Source: CAZMHL01 sp045605445 | GTDB taxonomy: Bacteria > Bacillota > Clostridia > RGIG6154 | Direction: 5' to 3' | Length of the DNA stretch: 49,533 nt | Assembly (NCBI GenBank): GCA_045605445.1 | Contig: JAZUPZ010000022.1 | Span: forward strand, 1-49,533 | Shown: positions 24,236-32,823 of the stretch, in pieces | How the letters are laid out: each line of letters starts with the position of its first letter | Numbering within the stretch: the stretch's first letter is position 1 | Program-made: the position numbers and the translations under genes | Notes under the pieces: model-generated | What the model saw: only the letters and a program-made list of their open reading frames with translations | Told to the model about the DNA's origin: nothing | The model's database searches: none

Positions 24236-26833
24236 ATGAAAAAGATAATTTCATTTGCATTGTGCCTTCTTGTTCTTTTTGGAAGTGTTAACGCATTGGC
24301 TTACACCTTTCCTGACGAATTCTGGGAGGTTAATAACAAGTATGAGGATGCTCTTAAAAGAAAAGATCATCCGAAAATAATTGAATACGGAACACGGATA
24401 ATCGAAATTATGAAGAATGAGCCGGAGGTTCAGGAAAAGAAAAACATTCTTGTTGCCCGTTATAATCAGCTGGGTTTTTCATATGCTGAACTTAAAGATT
24501 ATCCCAACAGCGCTAAGATGTTTGAAAACCTTTACAATTATGCAAGTCGTTACGGCGATGAATATTACGAGTACGTTAAAGGTGCGGCGGTAAGAATCGA
24601 TCAGTATAAGCCGGCAATTTCTATGTATACCGATAAAGGAACGGCAGTTTATTATGGTGCAAAAAACGAAAAGGCTAACGGCGTACTTTTCGGTCTTTGT
24701 GCAAACGGAGAAACAAGAAAACAGCTTTCAAATGAATCGATGGTGCTTACATACCAGGAACTTGGACAGGGTCTTCTTGGCTATAATGTTAACCTTATGA
24801 AAACGGCAAAGGATTCCGGCGTTGCAGTAGAATTTGCTCTCAACTGTCCTAATGAAGGGCTGGATATCAAGAATATCAGAAAAATGGATTCTTATCTCGG
24901 TGAAATTTCTGAACTGATAGCCGGATATCCTGCGGTTCCCGTTTATTTGAGGTTTGCGGCGGAATTTGACGTGTGGACTGTTCAGGCGGCTCCTGAGGAA
25001 TTTAAGTACGCTTTTCGTTATGTTTCGAATTATTTTAAAACAAGAAATTCAAATGTTGCAATGGTGTGGAGCCCTAATCAGGCGTCAAACTGGTATATTG
25101 ATATCGATGACTATTATCCCGGGGATGAATATGTTGACTGGGTAGGTATTTCTCTTTATTCCCAGAAGTATTTCCTGGGTGATAAATACCAGGATGAAAA
25201 TAATGAGATAGCATTTAAAACAGGCATTAACTCAGATCCTGTTGTTGCAGTTAAGGATATTGTTGAAAAATACGGTAACAGAAAACCTATTATGATCTCA
25301 GAATCGGGATGCGGACATAAGCTTGTTGGAAGCGGAGAAGATACAAGTGATTTTGCAATGCAGAGATTAGATGAGGTTTACTGCTATCTTCCTATGGTTT
25401 ATCCGCAGATAAAGCTTATTGCTTATTTTGACTGGTATGTTGAAAACAACGAAGAAACTGACGATTTCAGATTGTGTACAAATAAAAATCTTCAAAGTGA
25501 ATATCTTAAGCTGGTAAAAGGACAGAGATTCATTCAGGACGGATATAACAGCGAAACCGGATATTGCTACAGACCTGTATATAACGGAATGACTATGAGT
25601 AATATTTTTGAGGTTTCGTGCTATGCACACTCTTACGGAACCAATGTAAAAACCGTTACTTATTCAATTGACGGAAAATATGCAGGAATGGCAAATCAGA
25701 TTCCTTTTACAGCCTTTGTCGATGCAAGTGCATATTCAGGTAAACATAAACTTAAAGCAGTTGCATTGTTTGAAAACGGTCAGACACTTACAACTGAGTC
25801 TGATATCTATATAAAAAGTGAAAAACAAAATATATCTGTAGAGATATCGAACAAGAAGATCGATTTCGACCGTGAGCCTGTTTTGTATAACGACAGAACA
25901 ATGGTTCCTATGAGAAAAATCTTCGAAGAACTTGGTGCAACGGTAAATTGGGATGGAAATACTCAGACTGCAACAGGTAAAAAAGGCGATAGAACCGTGC
26001 AGGTAACAGTAGGACAGAATGTTATGTACGTTAACGGAAACAAGGTTCAGCTTGATGTGGCTCCGATAATTCTGAACGATAGAACTCTTGTTCCGGTAAG
26101 AGCGGTTTCTGAAGGTCTGGGATGTAATGTTAAATGGGATAGTGTTAACTATACAGTTTCAATTACTCCGAAAAATCTCCAATGGTCAGAATGGAGTGAA
26201 ACTCTGCCAAAGGATGTTAATTCCGGTTCTTATTATATAGAGGAGAAAACGGAATACCGCTTTCGTACCAGAGAACTGGAATACTTCACCTTAAAAAGCA
26301 AAAATCCTTATGCAATGAACTATGTAAGAACCGATGTTTCATATGGCTCCTGGAGCTCCTGGCAGGACGAATACATAGCAGAAACAAGCGAGCGTCAGGT
26401 TGAAACAAGAACAAATTCAACTCCTAAAAAATATCACTACGCCCATTATTGCACCGGAAATATCTCTGATAAGGAAAACAGATACCGTACCTGGGACCGT
26501 TGGTGGCACGAAGAATGCAAATATCACGACCTGGGATGGTTCGACAGTCCTCTTCCGTATTCCGAAGACAGCACAAGCAATTACGCTTATTATGTTGACG
26601 GTAAAAAATACAGATGTTCAAACACCTGCTTCAGATGGTACCTTATTGAAACAAGCGGCGGAAGCTATACTCAGTACAGATACCGTAAAGTGTATGAAGA
26701 ACATATATACTGCGAGTGGGGTGACTGGTCGGGATGGTCATACTGGAGCGGATACAATCCACTTGAGTATTACCGTAATGACGGCAGCGTAGATGTTGAT
26801 CAGAGAACTTTGTACAGATATAAGGAAAAATAA
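24236..26833 (+). CDS. Exported GH26-like glycosidase with copper-amine-oxidase-like module and WSxW-rich tail
   Basis: An 865-residue secreted protein. Its signal peptide is residues 1-22 (cut after ALA). Next come a TPR-like helical region (~25-110) and a TIM-barrel domain (~125-425) resembling GH26 mannanases/glucanases. YLRFAAEFDVW puts the likely acid/base at Glu243, and MISESGCG puts the likely nucleophile at Glu356; spacing fits GH26. An Ig-like domain (~450-530) follows. A copper-amine-oxidase N-terminal-like module (~536-643, NDRTMVPMR and NDRTLVPVRAV) comes next. The last ~220 residues are very rich in Trp, Tyr and Arg, with repeated WSxW ... YRxR units. Substrate and anchoring mode are not known. 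Probably a cell-surface or secreted glycan-degrading enzyme. Confidence 0.75.
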   Translation: MKKIISFALCLLVLFGSVNALAYTFPDEFWEVNNKYEDALKRKDHPKIIEYGTRIIEIMKNEPEVQEKKNILVARYNQLGFSYAELKDYPNSAKMFENLYNYASRYGDEYYEYVKGAAVRIDQYKPAISMYTDKGTAVYYGAKNEKANGVLFGLCANGETRKQLSNESMVLTYQELGQGLLGYNVNLMKTAKDSGVAVEFALNCPNEGLDIKNIRKMDSYLGEISELIAGYPAVPVYLRFAAEFDVWTVQAAPEEFKYAFRYVSNYFKTRNSNVAMVWSPNQASNWYIDIDDYYPGDEYVDWVGISLYSQKYFLGDKYQDENNEIAFKTGINSDPVVAVKDIVEKYGNRKPIMISESGCGHKLVGSGEDTSDFAMQRLDEVYCYLPMVYPQIKLIAYFDWYVENNEETDDFRLCTNKNLQSEYLKLVKGQRFIQDGYNSETGYCYRPVYNGMTMSNIFEVSCYAHSYGTNVKTVTYSIDGKYAGMANQIPFTAFVDASAYSGKHKLKAVALFENGQTLTTESDIYIKSEKQNISVEISNKKIDFDREPVLYNDRTMVPMRKIFEELGATVNWDGNTQTATGKKGDRTVQVTVGQNVMYVNGNKVQLDVAPIILNDRTLVPVRAVSEGLGCNVKWDSVNYTVSITPKNLQWSEWSETLPKDVNSGSYYIEEKTEYRFRTRELEYFTLKSKNPYAMNYVRTDVSYGSWSSWQDEYIAETSERQVETRTNSTPKKYHYAHYCTGNISDKENRYRTWDRWWHEECKYHDLGWFDSPLPYSEDSTSNYAYYVDGKKYRCSNTCFRWYLIETSGGSYTQYRYRKVYEEHIYCEWGDWSGWSYWSGYNPLEYYRNDGSVDVDQRTLYRYKEK

Positions 26834-26842
26834 TATATCATT

Positions 26843-26879
26843 AAAAAAACCACAGCCTGATGGCTGTGGCTTTTGTTTT
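26843..26879. terminator. Bidirectional terminator between the glycosidase and dinB
   Basis: ccacagcc (26850-26857) and ggctgtgg (26862-26869) with a tgat loop, an A-run before and ttttgtttt after. It serves both convergent genes. Confidence 0.85.
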
Positions 26880-28116
26880 ATAAATACGATTTCATAGAAG
26901 GATTCTGCATTTTGGTAATGCGGTTGTTCATAGAATTGTTTAAAAGAGAGGCTCTTGTAACAGCGTAATATCCGAATTTATTTCTGATTTTGTCAACGGC
27001 AGAGTCTATAACTTCAAATTTTTCTGAACGTATATCATCGAAAAATGATTTCTGCAGATTCCCTTTGCTTCCGAACCCCGAAAGGGAAACAGTTATGGCA
27101 CGTACAGGTTGTTCGTCCCAAAGATCATCAATAAGAAAGCGCACAACTTTAAATACGTCATTGGTAGAAAAAACATATCTTGAGAGTTTTTTCTGATGTG
27201 ATAAATAAGAAAAGTCAGGATGCTTTATACCTACATAAACAATGTTGCAGGAAAAATTCAGTTCTCTTAGTCTCATACAAGTTTTTTCGCAAAGGGAAAG
27301 AGCAAAGTTGTAAGCCTCTTCTTTTGAATAAATATCATGGGGAAGAGTAAAACCGTTGCTTATGCTCTTAACCGGTTCTGATATGGTTTTAACCTTGGAA
27401 AGGTCGATGCCATTGGCATAATTTTTCAGGAGAATTCCCTGGGACTTGAAGTTGTATTTTAAAATAGCATCATCGGTAAAGGCAAGCTGCTTTATGGTGT
27501 AAATGCCCATTGCATTCAGCCTTTTCCTTGTTTGTCTGCCAACCATAAACAAATCAGATATAGGTAAGTGCCACATTTTGTCAGAGATTTCTTCGGGAAA
27601 CAATGTGTGTATTTTGTCAGGCTTTTCAAAATCAGATGCCATTTTGGCAAGAAGCTTATTGTCGGAAATTCCTATGTTTACCGTAAAACCCAGATTGTTT
27701 TTGATATCCTCACTTATTTTTCTTGCGCCTTCAAGGGGATTCCCAAAATGCATTTCCATATTTGTGTAATCAAGAAACAATTCATCAATTGAAAATTTCT
27801 CAAGAGCAGGAGAGTAGTTGTTGCATATTTTGTAAAATTCTTCTGAAAATTTTTCATAAATTGAGAAATCAGGAGGGAAAGTTAACAGTCCGGGGCATTT
27901 TTCTCTTGCCTTAAACAACGGCTCCCCGGTTTTAATTCCAAATTTTTTTGCCGGCGCAGATGCTGCAAGAACTATTCCTTTTCTTGATTTTTCATTACCG
28001 CCTATAACTGCAGGGATTGTTCTTATGTCTTTTTCATAACCCTTGTTTAGCATATCCACAGCGGTCCAGGATAAAAAAGCAGAATTTGCATCAATGTGAA
28101 AAATAACTTTTTTCAT
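26878..28116 (-). CDS. dinB: DNA polymerase IV (Y-family, translesion)
   Basis: Copies past DNA lesions at low fidelity. It is a 412-residue Y-family polymerase. The palm/fingers start IFHIDANSAFLSW contains the first metal Asp; KFSIDELFLDYT contains the catalytic Asp-Glu. A helix-hairpin-helix thumb (NAMGIYTIKQLAFT) and the little-finger domain follow. The frame opens upstream at 28149, but the ATG at 28116 has tttggagatg and gives the canonical MKKVIFHIDANSAF start. A LexA box lies inside the promoter, so it should be SOS-induced. Confidence 0.92.
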   Translation of the reverse strand: MKKVIFHIDANSAFLSWTAVDMLNKGYEKDIRTIPAVIGGNEKSRKGIVLAASAPAKKFGIKTGEPLFKAREKCPGLLTFPPDFSIYEKFSEEFYKICNNYSPALEKFSIDELFLDYTNMEMHFGNPLEGARKISEDIKNNLGFTVNIGISDNKLLAKMASDFEKPDKIHTLFPEEISDKMWHLPISDLFMVGRQTRKRLNAMGIYTIKQLAFTDDAILKYNFKSQGILLKNYANGIDLSKVKTISEPVKSISNGFTLPHDIYSKEEAYNFALSLCEKTCMRLRELNFSCNIVYVGIKHPDFSYLSHQKKLSRYVFSTNDVFKVVRFLIDDLWDEQPVRAITVSLSGFGSKGNLQKSFFDDIRSEKFEVIDSAVDKIRNKFGYYAVTRASLLNNSMNNRITKMQNPSMKSYL

Positions 28117-28134
28117 AATTTCATCTCCAAATAT

Positions 28135-28163
28135 ATTATACACGAACATTTGTTCGTTGTAAA
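28135..28163 (-). promoter_or_regulatory. Sigma-A promoter for dinB
   Basis: Minus strand: TTTACA (28158-28163), a 17-nt spacer and TATAAT (28135-28140). The spacer is occupied by a LexA box. Confidence 0.75.
28143..28156. promoter_or_regulatory. LexA operator (SOS box) of the Bacillus/Clostridium type
   Basis: CGAACATTTGTTCG, a perfect fit to the Gram-positive CGAAC-N4-GTTCG box. It sits exactly between the -35 and -10 of dinB, where a bound repressor would block RNA polymerase. It is also about 25 bp from the divergent cysS -35 box. Confidence 0.92.
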
Positions 28164-28180
28164 GTTTTTTTTGTAATTTG

Positions 28181-28209
28181 TTGAACTTTTAAATAATTTA
28201 TGATACAAT
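28181..28209 (+). promoter_or_regulatory. Sigma-A promoter for cysS-mrnC
   Basis: TTGAAC (28181-28186), a 17-nt spacer and TACAAT (28204-28209), about 38 bp before cysS. The leader is too short for a T-box. Confidence 0.7.
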
Positions 28210-28246
28210 GTAATGTGCACAATTACATTTTCGGAGGGATAAGAAA

Positions 28247-29614
28247 ATGAAGATTTATAATACAATGAAAAGATGCAAAGAAGAGTTTGTTCCCGTAAAT
28301 GAGGGCGTTGTAAATATGTACTCCTGCGGACCTACTGTTTATAATTACTTTCATCTTGGAAATGCAAGACCCTTTATTATTTTTGATACCTTAAGAAGAT
28401 ATCTTGAATATATCGGATATAAAGTTAACTTTGTTCAGAACTTTACTGATATTGATGATAAAATGATAAATAAGGCAAATGAAATGGGAATAACCGTTAA
28501 AGAGCTTGGCGAACAGTTTATCGGGGAATATTTTACCGATGCCAGAGGTCTCGGAATAAAAGAGGCAACTGTTCATCCTAAGGCAACAGAGCATATTGAA
28601 GATATAATAACTCTTGTTCAGACTCTTATTGACAAAGGTTATGCCTATGAAGTAAATGGCGACGTTTACTTTTCAACTCTTAAATTCAAAGAATACGGTA
28701 AGCTTTCAAAACAGCCTCTGGAAGATTTGGAATCAGGCGCAAGGGTAAATGTAAACGAAGATAAAAGAGAGCCTCTTGATTTTGCAGTATGGAAAAAACA
28801 GAAACCGGGAGAACCGGCGTGGGAAAGCCCATGGGGAATGGGAAGACCGGGCTGGCATATTGAATGTTCTGCAATGGCAAATAAATATTTGGGTCATACA
28901 ATTGATATTCACAGTGGCGGAAAAGACCTTATGTTCCCTCACCACGAAAATGAAATTGCCCAGAGCGAATGTGCCAACGGATGTACTTTTGCAAAATACT
29001 GGATGCACAATGGCTTTATAAATGTAAATAACGAGAAAATGTCCAAATCAAAAGGCAATTTCTTTACAATAAGAGATATAGCTGAAAAATATCCTTACCG
29101 TGTAATCAGATTCTTTATGCTAAGCGCTCATTACAGAAGTCCTATCAATTTTTCCGACGAGCTTCTTGAACAGGCGCAAAACGGACTTACAAGAATTGAT
29201 AACTGCGTAGAAAATCTTAAATTTGCTCTGGAACAGGATGGGGAAAAGGAAGTTTCCTTCGAAGAATTCAGAGGCAAATATAAAGAAGCAATGGATGACG
29301 ACCTCAATACTGCCGATGCTATTTCTGTTATATTTGAGCTTGCAAGAGCAATAAATTCCAATCTTGCTGAAATGACAAAAGCTTCAAAGCAGAATGCTCT
29401 TGAAATAATTGAAGAGCTTTGTAAAGTAATAGGTATATTGAAAGAGGAAGAGGCTGATAACCTTGAAGTTGAAATTGAAAAGCTTATCGAAGAACGTCAG
29501 GTGGCAAGAAAGGAAAGAAATTTTGCAAGAGCCGATGAAATAAGAGATATGCTTAAAGCTCAGGGTATAGTTTTGGAGGATACTCCTCAGGGGGTAAAAT
29601 GGAAACGAGCTTAG
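28247..29614 (+). CDS. cysS: Cysteinyl-tRNA synthetase
   Basis: Charges tRNA-Cys. A class I enzyme of 455 residues: the zinc-site start YSCGPTVYNYFHLGNAR includes the HIGH-type motif (HLGNAR). GWHIECSAM and GKDLMFPHHENEIAQSE carry further zinc/cysteine-selecting residues. KMSKSKGN is the ATP loop. The C-terminal helical domain ends in the usual ARADEIRDML and the GVKWKR tail. It overlaps mrnC by 16 bp. Confidence 0.97.
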   Translation: MKIYNTMKRCKEEFVPVNEGVVNMYSCGPTVYNYFHLGNARPFIIFDTLRRYLEYIGYKVNFVQNFTDIDDKMINKANEMGITVKELGEQFIGEYFTDARGLGIKEATVHPKATEHIEDIITLVQTLIDKGYAYEVNGDVYFSTLKFKEYGKLSKQPLEDLESGARVNVNEDKREPLDFAVWKKQKPGEPAWESPWGMGRPGWHIECSAMANKYLGHTIDIHSGGKDLMFPHHENEIAQSECANGCTFAKYWMHNGFINVNNEKMSKSKGNFFTIRDIAEKYPYRVIRFFMLSAHYRSPINFSDELLEQAQNGLTRIDNCVENLKFALEQDGEKEVSFEEFRGKYKEAMDDDLNTADAISVIFELARAINSNLAEMTKASKQNALEIIEELCKVIGILKEEEADNLEVEIEKLIEERQVARKERNFARADEIRDMLKAQGIVLEDTPQGVKWKRA

Positions 29615-30009
29615 AAAAATTCAGCGACGGCTTTGACAAAGCCCTTAATGAATATTCGCCTTTAACTCTTGCTTTTCTGGGGGATGCAGTATATGAGCTT
29701 TTTATAAGAGCGCATATTGTTAAGAATTCAAATACTTCGCCTAATATGCTTCATAAGAAGGCTGTGGTTTTTGTAAAAGCCGATGCTCAGTGCGAGGCTT
29801 ATGACAAAATTGAACCTTATCTTACCGAAGAGGAAATAAAGGTTTTTAAAAGAGGCAGAAATTCAAAAGTAAATACCAAGGCGAAAAATGCATCTCTTGC
29901 ATCATACAAAAAGGCAACCGGTTTTGAAACACTGGTTGGTTACCTTTACATAAAAGGTGATAATGAAAGACTTAATGAATTATTTAAGATTGCAACCGAT
30001 TTTGAATAA
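29599..30009 (+). CDS. mrnC: Mini-ribonuclease III
   Basis: Matures 23S rRNA ends. It is a 136-residue RNase III catalytic domain without the double-strand RNA-binding domain. The catalytic signature LAFLGDAVYELFIRAH (~23-38) is clear, and the second acidic site lies in FETLVGYLYI. It begins inside cysS with an aggggg ribosome-binding site; cysS-mrnC is the usual Firmicutes order. In many clostridia a TrmH-type methyltransferase follows; here a YitT-family gene does. Confidence 0.93.
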   Translation: METSLEKFSDGFDKALNEYSPLTLAFLGDAVYELFIRAHIVKNSNTSPNMLHKKAVVFVKADAQCEAYDKIEPYLTEEEIKVFKRGRNSKVNTKAKNASLASYKKATGFETLVGYLYIKGDNERLNELFKIATDFE

Positions 30010-30022
30010 TTAAGAAAAACCT

Positions 30023-30041
30023 CCTCAAAATAATTTTGAGG
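30023..30041 (+). promoter_or_regulatory. Hairpin covering the ribosome-binding site of the YitT-family gene
   Basis: cctcaaaa (30023-30030) pairs with ttttgagg (30034-30041) across a taa loop. The GAGG half of the Shine-Dalgarno (gaggtgg, 30038-30044) is within the stem. There is no T-run, so it is not a terminator. Confidence 0.5.
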
Positions 30042-30048
30042 TGGAAGA

Positions 30049-30879
30049 ATGAAAAAATTTTTGTTTATGCTTTTGGGAACGCTGATAATGGCTCTGGGGC
30101 TCGACCTCTTTCTTATTCCAAATAAGATTGCGGCAGGCGGTGTAAGCGGAATTGCAACCATATTTGAGTTTACTTTAGGTATAAGGGCATCTTATTCAGT
30201 TTTGCTTTTAAACATTCCCGTATTGCTTACGGCATTTTTTAAAGTCGGAAGAAACTATGTTTTTCGCTCCCTTGCGGGAACACTTATGCTGGCTGTATGG
30301 ATGAAACTCTTTGAAAACTTCGGGGCTTTTTCGCAGGATTTGTTTGTGGCGGCATTGTTGGGCGGAAGTCTTGCAGGCGTTGGTATGGGGCTTGTTATGA
30401 AGTATAGCTATACCACCGGCGGAACAGACGTAGTTGCGGGAATAATGAACAAAAGGAATCCTCATATTTCCCTCGGAAATCTGATTCTGTTTATAGATGC
30501 GGCAATAATAACAATATCGGGAATCGTGTTTAAAAGCTTCGACCTTGCAATTTATGCGGTTGTTGCCCTTGCTGTTTCAACTAAAATAATAGATAATATA
30601 GTTGAAGGCTTTGATTTTGCCAAAGAGATACTCATAATAAGCGAAAACTCCGAAAAGATTGCCCGGGAAATAATGGACAGACTTCAAAGGGGCGTAACAG
30701 GTTGTGAAATAAAGGGAATGTATACCAATAAACGTAACCTTATGCTTATGTGCATTATCAAGAAAAATGAGCTTATGAAAATTGAACAAATAGTAAAAGA
30801 AACAGATAAAAATGCCTTTGTTATATTAAGCGATGTTAAAAAGGTTTATGGCGAAGGTTTTGAAAATATTAAAATTTAA
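30049..30879 (+). CDS. YitT-family membrane protein (YitT plus DUF2179)
   Basis: A 276-residue protein with five or six hydrophobic helices (~residues 1-185), including the family block IPNKIAAGGVSGIATI and KYSYTTGGTDVVAGIM. A cytoplasmic DUF2179 domain (~195-276) follows, with GVTGCEIKGMYTNKRNLMLMCIIKK. Function is unknown; some relatives are suggested to be transporters or to respond to nucleotides. It follows mrnC after 39 bp and is probably in the cysS-mrnC operon. Confidence 0.9.
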   Translation: MKKFLFMLLGTLIMALGLDLFLIPNKIAAGGVSGIATIFEFTLGIRASYSVLLLNIPVLLTAFFKVGRNYVFRSLAGTLMLAVWMKLFENFGAFSQDLFVAALLGGSLAGVGMGLVMKYSYTTGGTDVVAGIMNKRNPHISLGNLILFIDAAIITISGIVFKSFDLAIYAVVALAVSTKIIDNIVEGFDFAKEILIISENSEKIAREIMDRLQRGVTGCEIKGMYTNKRNLMLMCIIKKNELMKIEQIVKETDKNAFVILSDVKKVYGEGFENIKI

Positions 30880-30940
30880 TCTTACAGGTCCGCGGTAAGA
30901 AGATAAAAACAATCTGCGGACAGAAAGGTTTTGGAGTAAA

Positions 30941-31795
30941 ATGGAAAAAAGAGAGATAAATTTTCTCAATCTTGAAGCGTACAGAATAAGAAGACATATT
31001 CTTGACGCAGTTTTCAATGCGGCATCAGGACATCCGGGCGGCTCACTTTCAATTGCAGAGGTGTTTTCAGTTCTTTATTTCAAAGAAATGAACGTTGATC
31101 CCGAAAATCCTAAAAATCCTGAAAGAGACAGACTTGTTCTTTCAAAAGGTCATTGCTCTCCGGCCCTTTACGGTGCATTGGCTGAAAAAGGATATTTCCC
31201 AAAAGAGGATATAGTAACCTTCAGAAAAACATCAAGCTATCTTGAAGGACATCCCGATATGAAGGGTATTCCGGGTGTTGATATGTCATCAGGCTCACTG
31301 GGACAGGGAATAAGCGCCGCAAACGGAATGGCACTTGCAGGTAAGATTGATAAAAAGAATTACAGAGTTTATGCAATTCTTGGCGACGGTGAAATTGAAG
31401 AAGGACAGGTTTGGGAAGCTTCAATGTTTGCCGCTCATTATAAACTCGATAATGTTACATATTTTCTCGATTTAAACGGTCTTCAGATTGACGGACCTAC
31501 AGCAGAGGTTATGAGCTCAGCTCCTGCAGATGAAAAGTTCAAATCATTCGGCTTTAACGTAATTACCGTTGATGCGCACAATGTTGAAGAAATTTATAAT
31601 GCAATTCAGTCAGCAAAAGAATGCAAAGGAAAACCTTCTGTTATTATCTGTAAATCAATAAAGGGTAAGGGCGTTTCTTATATGGAAAATCAGTGCAAAT
31701 GGCACGGTGCCGCACCTAATGAGGAACTTTACAATGTGGCAATAGAAGAGCTTGACGCAAAAATTAAGGAATTGGAGGAACTTTGCAATGAGTGA
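30941..31795 (+). CDS. Transketolase, N-terminal subunit
   Basis: The thiamine-diphosphate-binding half of a split transketolase of the pentose phosphate pathway. It is 284 residues. Visible marks are SGHPGGSLSIAEV, SKGHCSPALY, MSSGSLGQGISAANGMA and the thiamine-binding GDGEIEEGQVWEASMFAAH ending near N. The C-terminal subunit begins 8 bp before its stop, so the two subunits are translated in a coupled way. A G+C-rich weak hairpin (30894-30925 region) precedes the start, and no clear promoter is seen. Confidence 0.94.
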   Translation: MEKREINFLNLEAYRIRRHILDAVFNAASGHPGGSLSIAEVFSVLYFKEMNVDPENPKNPERDRLVLSKGHCSPALYGALAEKGYFPKEDIVTFRKTSSYLEGHPDMKGIPGVDMSSGSLGQGISAANGMALAGKIDKKNYRVYAILGDGEIEEGQVWEASMFAAHYKLDNVTYFLDLNGLQIDGPTAEVMSSAPADEKFKSFGFNVITVDAHNVEEIYNAIQSAKECKGKPSVIICKSIKGKGVSYMENQCKWHGAAPNEELYNVAIEELDAKIKELEELCNE

Positions 31796-32732
31796 TGTTA
31801 AAATAGCAACCAGAGAAGCTTTCGGAAAAGCTTTGATTGAATTTGCAAATGATTATGATTTTGTTGTAATGGATGCAGACCTTGCAGAAGCAACCAAAAC
31901 CAATATGTTCAAAAAAGAATTCCCCGAGAGATTTTTCGATACAGGTATCGCAGAAGGAAATATGATGTCAACTGCTGCAGGTATCGCAACAACAGGAAAA
32001 ACTGTTTTTGCGGCATCCTTTGCAATGTTTGCATCAGGCAGAGCTTTTGAACAGGTAAGAAACTCGATCTGCTATCCAAAACTTAATGTTAAAGTTGTAG
32101 GAACTCACGGCGGTATTTCAGTTGGCGAAGACGGTGCAACCCATCAGTGCCTTGAAGATCTTGCAATAATGAGAACAATTCCTAATATGGTTGTAATTTC
32201 AACCTGCGACGGTGTTGAAACAAAGGCTGCTGTTAAAGCTGCTCTTGAACATAACGGTCCTGTTTATTTAAGATTCTGCAGACTTGCAACAGGTCTTATT
32301 TATGATGAAAATAACTTTAAGTTTGAAATAGGAAAAGGTATTCAGGTTAAAGAAGGAACAGATGTAACACTTGTTGGTACAGGTATTGTTCTTAATTTTG
32401 CCTTAGAGGCGGCAAAGCTTCTTGAAAAAGAAGGTATCTCTGCAAGAGTAATTGATATTCATACAATCAAACCTATTGACAAAGATATTCTCGTTAAGGC
32501 TGCAAAGGAAACAGGCGCAATCGTAACCGTTGAAGAACATAATGTTCTTGGCGGTCTCGGAAGTGCAGTGTCTGAGGCAATTTGCGAAGAATATCCCGTT
32601 CCTGTGGTTAAAGTTGGTGTAGAAGATAAATTCGGCACATCCGGCAAACCGGCAGAGCTTTTTGAAATGTTCGGACTTACTCCTGAAAATATCGCAGAAA
32701 AAGCTAAAAAAGCAATATCTCTCAAAAAATAA
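31788..32732 (+). CDS. Transketolase, C-terminal subunit
   Basis: The second half (314 residues): the pyrimidine-binding domain with the catalytic Glu in DTGIAEGNMMSTAAG, the GTHGGISVGEDGATHQ block and the C-terminal domain. The frame opens at 31752 but the ATG at 31788 follows ggaggaac and overlaps the partner's stop. Split transketolases are common in Clostridia and archaea. A strong terminator follows. Confidence 0.94.
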   Translation: MSDVKIATREAFGKALIEFANDYDFVVMDADLAEATKTNMFKKEFPERFFDTGIAEGNMMSTAAGIATTGKTVFAASFAMFASGRAFEQVRNSICYPKLNVKVVGTHGGISVGEDGATHQCLEDLAIMRTIPNMVVISTCDGVETKAAVKAALEHNGPVYLRFCRLATGLIYDENNFKFEIGKGIQVKEGTDVTLVGTGIVLNFALEAAKLLEKEGISARVIDIHTIKPIDKDILVKAAKETGAIVTVEEHNVLGGLGSAVSEAICEEYPVPVVKVGVEDKFGTSGKPAELFEMFGLTPENIAEKAKKAISLKK

Positions 32733-32737
32733 AAATC

Positions 32738-32766
32738 ACCCCGCAGCATTGCTGCGGGGTTTTCCT
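32738..32766 (+). terminator. Rho-independent terminator after the transketolase genes
   Basis: accccgcagc (32738-32747) pairs with gctgcggggt (32751-32760) across three bases, followed by tttcctt. Confidence 0.88.
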
Positions 32767-32794
32767 TTACTTTAAAGAATGAATGTGATAATAT
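32766..32794 (+). promoter_or_regulatory. Likely promoter of the LRR surface protein gene
   Basis: TTTACT (32766-32771), a 17-nt spacer and TAATAT (32789-32794), about 29 bp before the start codon. Confidence 0.45.
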
Positions 32795-32823
32795 AAAATT
32801 ATTATATAAAAGGAGCGTAACAA

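Noticed and set aside
28210..28246. T-box leader for cysS
   Set aside because: The leader from the mapped-by-eye promoter is about 30 nt, far too short for a T-box.
30880..30940. gtccgc/gcggac inverted repeat before the transketolase genes as a terminator
   Set aside because: The stem is only 6 bp with a ~20-nt loop and lacks a T-run; a regulatory role cannot be argued from sequence alone.
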